Below are positions 23,292 to 35,200 of a DNA stretch of 64,000 nucleotides, one piece after another (position 1 is the first letter of the stretch; each line of letters starts with the position of its first letter). The notes under the pieces are model-generated. The model was not told the DNA's origin. It saw nothing but the letters and a program-made list of their open reading frames with translations, and did no database searches. The stretch is from Lepidonotus clava (lineage: Eukaryota > Annelida > Polychaeta > Phyllodocida > Polynoidae), in contig OW387145.1 in assembly GCA_936440205.1 (NCBI GenBank), forward strand, positions 10,043,396 to 10,107,395, read 5' to 3'. Position numbers and translations under genes: made by a program.

Positions 23292-24167
23292 GTCAAAAAG
23301 GTTGAGAAAGTTAGAACAAAAATGTACAATCAATATGACTAAGCTTTATTCACAAAAGTTAGGACTTAACACAGTACTAACATGAAACATTAAAAAACTA
23401 TATATTCAACAACTTCACATAATGAACGATGTTTTTCTAGTTGTGATGAAAATATGGTTCTAGGATAACCATAATAGTCTTGGGGGGCAATTGTCCTCAG
23501 GGGTAGTTGTCCCAGGGGTAGTTGTCCTGTCACCGAAAAGGTTAGTAGAAAACATAACCAGAACGCAAGAATGAGATCGTAATAGTACCAGATTGATAAT
23601 TTTAGATGGTATCATTAAAATGCCTCTACATGCGTCGGGTACATTTGTTCAACTACTGGTCATCTGGGGCCATTCTGTGATGTATAATTACTTTGACCCG
23701 TCCTGTCGGGGTCAACTTTTATACATTAATGGTATAAGCTGGTAATTGCTGTCTGAGAGGACAAAAGCCTTATGTGAACAGAATCACGATCTCCTCAGGT
23801 TCACAATGATGGGTTCATTATATTTTGAACTCTGCTGGCAGTACATGATGGAAATTTGTCCTAACCTGGGTTGCTCTGAACACAGCTCTTAGATTGTCAT
23901 ACAACCCTGTAGGTCATTCGTTAATCTTTGTTAATCTTGAATGCCATTCTAATCAAGTAATTTTCTCTTTGAAAAAAAGACATTTGCTCCTTTTCCAGTC
24001 AGAGTTGACGAGAATGGATTGTGCCTCGTTGTGAATATTCCCAGCCCCAAGGATATTCCCTATGTAGAGTGGGTCCCAAACCCTGTTATCCTATACCAAA
24101 ACTATTATCATGACCTTCCTGAACCCTGTTGAATAATCTTTTAACCCCCAGGGGATAGATTAATTAA
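23292..24167. other. AT-rich intergenic stretch
   Basis: Contains only a short duplicated phrase (CAGGGGTAGTTGTCC twice near 23500). No gene or complete element was recognised. Confidence 0.5.
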
Positions 24168-24516
24168 AGGGAGCCAAAACCAATAAAATTGACAAAATCT
24201 TCAAAACTCAGATAAATATAGAAATATGTTAGATGAGTCCAGTTAAGGTCAGTGGTAAAGTATTAGCTGTGAAAACTAGCTCAAACTGAAGTAGAATGCC
24301 AAAAGAGATGGTAATATTTACATTTGTTTGTAAACAAACCCTATTTTTGCGGATCCACATTAATTGATTTGAGCAAGAAAAAACGTGTTTTTAATTATTT
24401 TTAACCATATTTCATGTTTTAGATTTTAACATGGGCCAGAAATAGGCTCAAGGAATGGATTTCCATGATTAATTGAGTTTGGAAAATTTCATTGAATTTA
24501 TTGGTTTTGGCTCCCT
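24168..24516. mobile_element. TTAA-flanked MITE (349 bp)
   Basis: AGGGAGCCAAAACCAATAAA at the left end is reverse-complemented at the right end, and TTAA stands outside both ends (24164-24167 and 24517-24520). TTAA duplication is the hallmark of piggyBac-type transposition. No coding capacity. Confidence 0.8.
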
Positions 24517-24962
24517 TTAAGGCTTAGTGGGTTGTCTCAAGGTGTCTCCCCCTGCTGGTAAAAATTGGTGGTCTTGACACGGGAACAACCAACGTCTTCG
24601 TCTAACCCACCTTCCTAAAACCTGCCTACAATGTGTGAACAACCAGGAGGTCGTGCTGGTATTGTTGGAGAAAACCTTAGACTCTTGTTTGGTAATAACC
24701 TAGGTCATTATTTTGGCATACCTCGTCTGTCCTCTTCTTCACAGTTGAAGAAATAATGACAGAGGAGCAAATCTGCTGACCAAGCAACTACTCCTCCTGT
24801 AAGTGACGACATAGCAGGGAGGGATACTTCGTCTACAGTGGAACCTACTATTAAAGTTAAAAGGTGGGATTCAACAGATTGACAAAGCGTGTTTGTTAGC
24901 GGCCACGGCCATCAATAAACCCTTTCCATCCTTCACAGCCCCAAGGTATAATCTATGGCATG

Positions 24963-25164
24963 TAAAGCCGGATTTCCACGGGCGGATAAACCCCGGCAGA
25001 TAGTGCAGTCGGTCACCTGACCAGAGTTAACCCTTTTTTCAACCGCAGCAACCATTTTTCAACCACAGCAAATGGTGCTACTTATAGGCTCTAGTTACCG
25101 ATAATATGAAGGGTTAAGAGAAATAGCACAATGCGTTTATTCAACCCGTGGAAACCCGGCTTTC
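24963..25164. mobile_element. MITE family E (about 200 bp)
   Basis: The left end TAAAGCCGGATTTCCACGGG and the right end CCCGTGGAAACCCGGCTTTCC are imperfect inverted repeats. It shares the TAAAGCC head with the family B elements and those at 21025 and 35581. Confidence 0.65.
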
Positions 25165-27329
25165 CACATATATCTTTTGATCTGCCAGTAAAAAAAAACT
25201 ATTCCATTAGACGGAGAGCATACTCTTGTTACGAAGGCCAGCATAGTCAAGCACTGACTTTTCTAGCCGTTAATTGTTCCGATGCGATTGGATTTATCAT
25301 GTAGAGAGATCAATATATGATAGAAGAGAACGTCCTAAATGAACTGTTTAAATGGTTTATAGTTGAAATGGAACTTTTTGTACTGAAAATCTTGCATAAG
25401 GTCACTTATAATTGTTATTCAAGCTGTACTTGTTGACTACGCGCCGAATGACGAACGATAAGTCAGCTGGACATGTTCTATAATTGATGAACGTCAGAGT
25501 ACGACAGATTTATTTCATAATCATGACATATCATTCGTCTGTCAATAAAACCATTAGTTCGTTAATTGTCACGACAGTGTCTACGTGCCAGCTTTGATAT
25601 TACTAATGGTAATAGTTTATAATTAGCGCATTACAAGTGGTACACCTAATCGATACAATTGCAGTTGCTTCACAGATTGCCGTCAATTAGGAGCAACCAA
25701 TTAAAAAATGTGAAAGGAATACAATGAAATGTTTTTATTCAATATCTCATGGCGGTAATGAATAAAGACTTGATCTAAATTCCGATATAAAAGCAGGTTC
25801 TGCCATTCTCATAATTTGAAGCTCATCAAAATGGTTGTAACACAACTGAAAACTGGTCAAATTGGTCATTGAACTATCAAAGGAAAGAAACTAATTTCCG
25901 GCCATTAAGAGCCATTATCAAAAACAGACGATTGTGCTAATAACTTTAATTATTACCATTTTAACAATCATATCCAAGATACAATATGGACGTTCACGTT
26001 AAGAACCATTTACTAGTGATTTGGCGCCCCCTATTTGGGCAAGTAGAACTAACACAGAAGGCACCATAAGCTGCTACCATACGGACTCCTAGTGCAGGAA
26101 ACAGGAACTACAGACAGTTAGATCCAGGGACTGACACCAGGAGGACTCCTTAAGAGAACTTGAAGTAATGAAGTGAATCAAAACTCTAAAATCATTCAGA
26201 CTCATTAACCAAATATATACATTCCAGAAGCCTATGGTAAATGTAAACTTTGCAAATGTAACTAAATATAATTATCTCTGCAACGGATTGCTGATTTGCA
26301 GTATTCTAAATATACTTCCAGGTCAATTTTGTATATCTGTATAGACAAAAGCAAGGGAAACCTATAAAAAAATGAATACACATATGCTAAATATCAATAT
26401 GTATATATAATTAAGACGTTTCAAACCAACTTTAAAAAAAAGCATTTTCACCCTCGGCGGTTGGTAGGCCTACACAGCCCATGCTATTTAATAGTCTACA
26501 CTCTAACGCCCCTTTGCACATTCCTTTTAATTGTCTGTCTTCGGTGTATAAAATATATAAAGTTAAGCAATGTGGCACAATCTATGATCATGAATTGTTT
26601 CCGTAGCCTATAGATACTGTGTATTGCTTTCCTCATTATTTGATTTCTCACTCCAGTAAGTACCTACGTATCTGTCCTAGAGGGGGCTGGGATTTTTGAA
26701 AATGTGTGTACGTTCCTGCTTAACTATTGCGTACTTTAGCTCAAGGCTGAGTTAGGTAGAGTTTGTGTGTGTGTGTGGGGGGGGGGGGGGGTCTGAAATA
26801 TATGTAATGTGCGAACAAACACCTTAAACAACTAACTTGAGGACTTTTTTGACTCCGTCTATTTGGTTTTAGCGCACAATAATACCTCTAAACCTTTCTT
26901 TGTATAGCCATTCAAATGGGAATGCACAAAATGTTATCGTTCCGGTCTTTATGATAATAAAGTGAACAATTGGGCCTCTATTGGGAATTTTACGCTGATA
27001 GGGCCTAATCCTAAGGGTTTAAATCTTAGTCAAGTGTCAACGCTGTAGAACTGTTAGGCTGATTAATTTTTAGACCATAAGTGGCGGTGTGAACAGTCCC
27101 AAGTCCCAAGTCCTTATATCACGAGTTGCGGGATGTAACGCTTATTAGCATTTTTAAGTTGTAAACGAAGAAAAAAAAAAGAATTTTAAGTGTGAAATCT
27201 TTATAGAAAACTCCATAGAAATTCAAGCAAAGTCTTCAGAAGCGTCGTAGAAACTCACCTGCTTTTACTCGGCAGCTTCAATGAACAGTTAACACAGAAG
27301 CACCCTCACCCCAGTGGGTTTAGATCATC

Positions 27330-27471
27330 TCAACCAGATAACATCCAGGGGCCTTCCTCCTGCTTAAAAAGCGAGGAGAAGGAGCCGTAGGTACGTCCGT
27401 TCTCCAGGTGCCCCTGGGCAAAAAACACCCGGAAGTCATGTACATACCGGCCCCATCGGGAAGAGATAGGG
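27330..27471 (-). CDS. Candidate terminal exon of an unrecognised gene or a gene fragment
   Basis: On the minus strand, after CCCCTTATACCCAG, a 46-codon frame reads through YVHDFRVFFAQGHLENGR, then TYGSFSSLFKQEEGPWMLSG, and stops at TGA. Composition and residue pattern look like real protein, and the island is GC-rich amid AT-rich DNA. No matching upstream exon was found, and I cannot name the family. It may be the last exon of a dispersed gene, a retained fragment of a pseudogene or chance. Confidence 0.3.
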
Positions 27472-29591
27472 CTGGGTATAAGGGGCGTGGGGGCCGGGCG
27501 CGGGGTGGTACCGGCAGGAACAACGCCCAGGCCGGGGTTGGAGGAGGCATCATGTGGTATGCTTCATTCATTATGTTACATGTAGCAGCACAAACCGGTT
27601 TACGTAATTTTGAGCATGTCGCGTTAGGTTGAAAACAGTTCTAACGTTACTTATCTTTTCTCATCTCTTTATTCCCGAGTTTTATTTGTTACATTTTGAA
27701 ACACAGTTCTAAGATAGTGGCATTATTGACCTGAAGTAGAGATTAGTTTTCTAAAATCGTCCAGCGGTCCAAGATTAATTTTTCGGACATTACACAGAGA
27801 TTTCGGATCCAATATCTAAGAAAAAATGCATTTCCACTTAAAAAGAAAACATTCATAATAGTTTTTCACTTTGTTAGATTTCAAATTAAGATTCGCACGC
27901 AATGCTATTACTCAACATTTCGATTGACATCAAGAAACAACGTTATTATTTGGCTTTTCAGCATACAATTTTATACAGACATAGCTTGCACCAAGTTGAT
28001 CTAATGTTTGAGGCCAATAACAGTAAAAATCTAGGATTCGGTTTGAAAGCCTTTGACATTGTATAATGTGGGGAATTTTGAAGTGTTCCAATTTTGTTTG
28101 CATTTTTTCTTATCATGAAAACACCCTTGATCCATTTTATCAAGAGGTGCCGGTTGTAATAATATTTAACAAGGCACTATAAACTTGAAAGGTACTGGGA
28201 AGGCCTAGGGCAAATACCACCAAAGGTGTAGATAGGGTGAGGACCGCAGGGTTGTTTACACCTGACGGAAAGGGGGAAGGGGAGGGAGGAGAGGAAGAGG
28301 CGGGGGGGGGGGGTGCAGCCCTAGGGGGTGTTTAAAGGAAAGTGATGATACAGCGCTATATCGTCTATAAATGAGGACATGTATAGGGGCTGGTATAAAC
28401 GAGAATTCTCCAAGTCTTCTTTTTTTCGGACCGTCCTTCACCTGTAAAGTTATCTAGTTACCTGTCCTTTGCCCAGAGTCTCATTCAGTTCAGGTGCAGC
28501 CCCTTGTTATGTCCATATCTGCTGCTAAATAACCCGCTGAGCAGAGGCTGATCTAACGTTAGGCGTGCTTGAGCCTACCCTGCTAAGCATAAAGACTTTA
28601 ACCATAAAAAGAATTTATTATGCTTTAGCTCTTAGCTAACTGATGCCATATATAAATATATATAATATTACATATATATCCAAGATAGGCATGGTATAAA
28701 TATATATAGAATATATATATTACATATACCATGCCCAGCTTGGATCCACTTGGTTTTAGGTGGTTTAAATATTTGCCTCAAACGTTAATAGTTTTTGCAT
28801 TAAGAAATCATTTGAGAAGTGTGGAATTGTATCTCGAACTTTAATACTTTCTATTACAAAATCCAAATCACACAAGATCACAAAAGTCAACTGTACATAT
28901 CAGGCTTTAATAGTTCACAGGGAACTAATCTGGATCTAACCCCACGAATCGTACATTGAATCCAAAGTATACCCGAGTAGACATGAAACACAGGCATACT
29001 GTAATAAGATAAATGCACCACGTAAAAAACCGCAGACGTTGGTACAACTTATGATACCTGAACCCTTATTGGCCTGCCCCATGTAATCTGGATAGTGAAA
29101 CTGCTAATACTTCAACCGATACTCAAAGTTTCCTTCCTAACAATAACGTTTGTGCGGGTTGCGAATGAAAGACAAAATAAACTTGCTTTACTGCATTCGT
29201 GATATTTGACAATGTGCAAAGAGTTAACATAAATACGTAATTAAAGTTTTGATTTGCCAGGCAGATACAGAACGATATAGGTACACGTTGGAGCGCTATT
29301 AGTTACTTACATGAATAATGCCACGAAATATAGGCTTTGGAATGGAAACCGATTAATGAAATTACAAAAACACTTGTTTTGACTTCAGACTATAGTGGAC
29401 ATTATAATGACGAATTGAACACAGTATTATTTGATACAGAAAACGGGATAATACAGGGTAGATGCTACCACTAGACAATTTCTTTTTCATGTCTTGATGC
29501 CATTGACACTGCAAGAAACCTGATAGAAATTCACTAATTAAGGGACTGGTTTCCCTCAAATTTAAAGATCATATGTTTTACACAATATATT

Positions 29592-29597
29592 TTTATT
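29592..29597 (-). terminator. Candidate polyadenylation signal for SPON2
   Basis: TTTATT on the plus strand is AATAAA on the minus strand, about 585 nt beyond the SPON2 stop. Supported by position only. Confidence 0.3.
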
Positions 29598-30181
29598 TTG
29601 ACATGATGATATTTAAGACGCATGATCACATGTTTCTGTTGTTAGCTATATATAATCTGAAGGTAAGAGTAATGACTGAACAATTCACTTTTTCTTTAAA
29701 TTTAAGATGATTGAAACGCGCTTAGGAATTTGATAGTATGAAATGCGCCCTAAGATTATTCACCTGTCATTCCAATCCCACCAAAACAAATTTCCTGCAA
29801 ATGAAAAATCGTGTCCTCAGATTTGATATCCAGCTTAGAGTTCTTTTCTTGGCCTGCATCGTCACCTATTTGTGGTGACCCTGTTTCCATCTGTACAATT
29901 CCAGAGTGTTAATGGCACCAGTGAAAACCTCTCATGACGCCCCTCCTATACAACATTACAGCGCCACACCTACTCAACATAAGGTGTGCTCGGGTGGGTA
30001 CGAGTTAAACATTAAGCAGGGCAAACCCCGCCCAGCTATACACAAGGAGATGGGACCACCGGAAACACACGTCCCACACTATACCCTTCACTTCCGGTCC
30101 TTCCCGACATCGAGTCTTTCTCAAATTTCCCCAAAAGGAGTTCGTCCGTCATTTGACCCTGTGCGCATGTCTGGGGATACT

Positions 30182-30396
30182 CTAGTTGTTCTGGTAGGTT
30201 TTAAACCTGGAGAAGTGGCTCCAGCCGCAGTTGCGCATGCTCCCACAGAGCTGGTCCTCCATGAGGGGCGGGCAGGGTCGACCCGCCCCCTGGGGGCGCT
30301 GACGGAGGCTGCGCATGCGCATGCGCTTGCCGAATCCGCAGCTCTTGCTGCAGGCGCCCCACTCGGACCACTCACTGACCTCACAGTCCACGTACC
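30182..30396 (-). CDS. SPON2 last exon (thrombospondin type 1 repeat)
   Basis: 215 nt, entered in phase 1 after CTGTCTTCTACCCTTAG. It encodes [20 protein letters not shown] and the rest of the repeat with cysteines in the usual six-Cys spacing, then a short basic-aromatic tail ([11 protein letters not shown]) and a stop. Confidence 0.95.
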
Positions 30397-32209
30397 CTAA
30401 GGGTAGAAGACAGGTGAAAAGTTTAAAGAAGTTAGAACTGTGTTATGTCAGCTCGAGGATTAAGGTCAAAATGTACACAATTAATATATCCAAACGACCA
30501 TGCACGATGCACCCACATTAGCATATTAGTTTAATTATTTGGATGCAACTGGACCAGTACAAAAAACGATGACAAGATCTCAACGGTCAGTTCAAAAGCA
30601 GTTGCTGCCAAGAGCACATCTCACCACGTCCCACGCGTTAGCATAATTATAGTTACAAATATTTGTGTAATAATATTATACTATGAAAACTGAGATAAAA
30701 GGTATGTTTGGATAGGATGTTTTGATATTTTCCATGAAAGTCAAGACTACACAGCTAGGCCTACGCATGACTAACTATAAGTGTAAGATTGGAAGTCACA
30801 AAGTAAACGCAATTTAACTTAGTTTTCTAGATAATCAACTAAAACAGCCTCGCTATACAGTTTGGTTGAGGCAGTGAGCTAAGAATATGCAATAGGCAAA
30901 CTCATGATATCATGATAATCCTAGCATAATCTTATAACAGAATTTCAGTATTTTTGATAATCGCTGAGACATCATAAGTACAATCATATCTAGATATGGC
31001 TATTACTGGTCTAGGGATAGATAATTCAACCGAAAGTGAACGCATTTATTTATCCAGGTAATAAACTAAAACGATTCAATCCGAATAGCAGAGGAGCCAT
31101 TGCTAAAGGAGTAAGGATTATAATCAAGATGCTACGTTTAACAGTTTTGAGGTAGTATATGCAATGGTTAAAGCGCAAAGTGGGATGCATGCACATTGAG
31201 GACTAAGACAATATTCTGTCTGGTCATGTGACCCCCAATGACGTAAACACCGGAAGTACCTCCGTCTGCGGCGTCTTCCGCTTCCGCCGACTCATCGCTG
31301 GTCGCTCCGCTGGGTCCGGCGGGGGCTGCTGGTGACCAGACAGTCAGGTGGTGTTCATTGACACAGTCATAATATTAGTGTTAGCGACAGGCAGGAAAAC
31401 ATGCTCAGCTTTCATATTTGTAAAAGGGAGTTTTTGTTCAAAATCCATTGATTTTCTTCTGGTTAGCTGTTAAACTACTATGAACCTACATTATGATATC
31501 ATAATGTAAAAGGTGTGTGATCGGTGATGTATTTTAGGGCTATACAAAGAGCAATCCGTAGCCATGCTGGTAGTTGTCCTGTCACCCAATTAAAGTGCAT
31601 GGATGTAGGTACGCTCCTTATGTTAGTACAGTAAAACCCCTAATATATGCCACGGCTTATATATAAGCTGCAGGGTTAATTACAGGAATGGCAGGACTCA
31701 ACATTCAAGGTGCGGCTTAAATTAGGGTTTTACACAACCTTGAATGAATGCTCGAAGAATGACCCAAAACCAAGATGTGGTTCAATACTCTAGATGTTAC
31801 GTTTTGTGCACTGTACATGCAGTATCACCTTCCCCCCGTACTTACCCTGTCCCTGCCCGGCCTGCTGTTTTTGCTTTTGCTTCAGTCGTTGTTGTCTCTG
31901 GCGCTGAAGCTGGAGCTGTCGTTGACGCTGCATGAACCAGCGTCTTCCGCCGGGACGCTGGGCCGGCGTCGGGGCCGGCGTCGGGGGCGTGTCGATGACG
32001 TCACCGCTGTCCTCGTCCTCAACTATGACGTCATCGTCGTTCTCCTCCTCCAGGATCTGCTTCACGTCGTAGGTCGCCACCTGGTGGGAGAAACAGACTC
32101 TACATGTCACGTGATTGAATTACAACTACATTGCATATCAACATATTGAAGAGCCATACTTCGATAAGCCATCTTTTCGTACCTCTGGCCCTTATTTATG
32201 CAATGAAAT

Positions 32210-32255
<46 letters not shown>

Positions 32256-35200
32256 CCTGCTAGCTTATACTATGACAAATTGTTTAACTTTCAGGCATAA
32301 TACCCAGGTCGAACGGCCAAGAAGGAAATTATATATTTTATACCCCATTCAGTAGGTTGGCCGTGTGGAACAGTTTTAAGCAGGTGAATAGCACTGAATA
32401 GATGGGGAATTTCAGCAACCATCATGCACATCTGTATGCTTTATGATATCCTCAGATCTAAGATTACTCCCACCTGAGCTAAAGTTCGCATTGGATTTGT
32501 ACCGATATGTACTCATATCTTATCATTTCTAAAAATCCTTATAATTCTGTGTTATGAGTATTATATGTTCTTAATTTTTCAAAAGTTTAGTCAGTTAAAA
32601 CATGTAGATCACTGTGAATCATGTAACTCTCATCACAAAAAACAACCATCTACACAACTAGAGTCGGGCTTGGTGTGGTATAACTATATCTTAAACCTGT
32701 ATTCTTTTAAATCTTGGCCATGTAGTGGCGTACCAGGTACTCCTGGGGGGTGGGGTGGTGGTGAGGTTCGACAAGTGGAACGTTTGCCTAAATTTCCAAT
32801 AATTTGAACTTGAAAAGGCGGGGTGGTGAGCAGTAAAAAGTGGAACTTTCCAATATTTTCCTACAATTTTTTTTAGGGTTTTTACATTAAGTTTTGGAAT
32901 GTAAGGTGGATCCTTTGGATTTCCTTTGTGGGTAGGGTCGGCCCGCGACCCCCCACCCCCCTCCCCCAAGTGAAAAAAGAGTGTGACGGTACCTTCCTGA
33001 AGTCGAGCCGTCCGATCGGGGGCAGGTTGTCTTTGTCGGGGTAGTAGAAGGAGTTGGCCGGGTGGCTGGGGCTCTGGGAGGTCACCTGGCTGACCCCCTT
33101 GGGAGGCGTCTCCGGCCAGTTGGGGGCCGTGAAGGTGTACCTGTGGATAAAGGTTATCTTGTTTGGTTTGGTTATTGGTTTGGTTATTAAAAACAAAAAA
33201 AAATTGTTTGGTTTGGTTGGTGACTTGAAGACAAGCTTTACTGTTGGTACACGTGCATGCGTCTCTACAGTCTCAGGGGTGTAGGCCAAACGGCCTGTTG
33301 CTTCTTAGTTCTTACATGATGTGACGGTTCTGCTGCTGGACCCAGAATAACCTTAGAGTAGGCATGCACCTCCCCACCTTACCTTTGGTCAGTGGCCTAA
33401 TGACATAATTGTCCACTGTTTAATAGAGGAAGGGGGAGTACTCAGGGGCGGATCCAAGGTCTGTCTTCTAGGGGGAGAGGGGGGGGGGGCAAAATTTCTC
33501 CTCGGATTTGTCAAAACTAGGAGAGTTCATTTTTGGTCTAGGGGAGGCATAAGTTGTATATAAGTAAGGAAAGGTTTTATAGTAAGATTCTTTTTATAAT
33601 TATGCATGGTACATTCTTTTTACTGTTAGGGTGAGGATATACCATGCTAAACTCAGGTCTGACGTACCCCATGTCGGTGCCTGCGTCGTAAGGGTGCAGC
33701 TCTACTGTGTGCGTGGCCCGCCAGACGGAGCCACGGCAGAGGTCAAGGCTGTCCACGCCCACGAACCAATCAGGGCTCGGCACGATCTTAGCCACCATGG
33801 ACACCTGTGGGCAAAGGTGTAGGTGACATGATCACATAGGAAATTAAAGGAAATCTTGTTCACAGTTATGATTCACACATCAATGAAAAGATGAAGTTCT
33901 ACACTATGAAACTACTGTTATTGCATTCTTCTGTGTATAAAATAGTAACATGTAGTTTAAAGTGACCATTTTACACATGTTTGAAGAGAAAATAACCCTA
34001 AGCTTGTCTGACCATCTCTTTGGTTGACTTCCACCCTAGGTGACGTGCTCTGGAATCTCATTTATTGCATGACTCTAGATGGGGCAAACCCAAAGTAACT
34101 AATGTATTAACTTCTGGACCAGTTGATAGCTTAGTCAATTCTGTCCTGTCTCCCCGCTTCACATACAAACGCTTTGCTTTGACGGCAACCCAACCCCGGC
34201 CCGCTCCCTCCCCTCGACTCTTCAGGTTTCTATTTGCCCAATGTCAGAGGCTATGCGATGGACCGCTCTGCCTCCCACACCTAAAATGTAGCGGAGAATG
34301 TGTCCTTTTCCTCCGTGACACAATTTCCTCCACGTCCGAGGAGACGTGGCTGAGGACGACCGTCAGGTCCCTCAGCCAACACACACACAGTAACCCTGAC
34401 CTGAGTCTATAGATGAGCCAATCAAAGATTCAGACACCAAGACTCCGCCTGGGGAGGAGAACCCGTTCTGTGGCTGGAGAGTGAGACATGGTCAACTCCT
34501 GTAGTCAAACAATCCAACCCACAAGTTGTTTAAGAAACTTAACCCGCAAGCTGATTATTGATCGGTGTGTTTGCTACTTTCCACCAACCCGTGTGATAAA
34601 GCAATAATATTATTATGGCCAACTATCCGACCAGAATAGGATGTAAGAGAGCTTCTTCTAGCAATAAAATACGTCAAGTTCGACACACTTCAAATTTTGA
34701 ACCAATGCTCCTAACACAAGATTGATTAATGTTGCCACATTAATGGGCAGATACAAGACTGGAGGGTGTTAGAGCGATCTGTCACGTCTCTTGTGAAGTC
34801 TGCCTGAAACGAAAAAGGCCCTCTCAAAATCCTAAATGTGCAACTAATCCTCCTACTTTGCAAGCTTATCATAAAAAATGATAGTCAAGCATAAATCATA
34901 TTTTCAATGAATGATGGCAAATGAATAAATTCATGTCATTATGTCTAAACGTGTCCGGGTTAAGAACGATATATAACTACATAATTATGCTAAATTTAGG
35001 GTAATTTACAAGAAATAATGTATACAAGTATACATTTTTCAAAATGTCAGTGCAACCTTGAACACTGACGCTTCATGGGAAATCAAAGCTTATTGTAGGT
35101 ATAAATAATCTTGGATTTCCCATGTACTGCTTGGTTGGACATATTATCTGTCCTAATTATGACCTCTGATTCACCGTATACGGTATACCAAGGCGCACGT

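Larger units (their letters stand above)
19989..30181. other. Intergenic region between the cytokine-like gene and SPON2
   Basis: Ten kilobases, mostly AT-rich. Recognisable contents are miniature transposons at 21025-21815, 22331-23049 (interrupted), 23092-23291, 24168-24516 and 24963-25164. There is also a single exon-like island at 27330-27471, a small palindrome of ATATA words near 28650-28735 and several G-runs (20970, 26778, 28301). No complete gene was found. Confidence 0.6.

Noticed and set aside
29906-30400. A 164-codon plus-strand frame
   Set aside because: Overlaps the SPON2 thrombospondin exon on the opposite strand, which has unmistakable homology; the plus frame is its shadow. 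The same holds for plus-strand frames at 31775-32149, 35111-35398 and 55404-55770.
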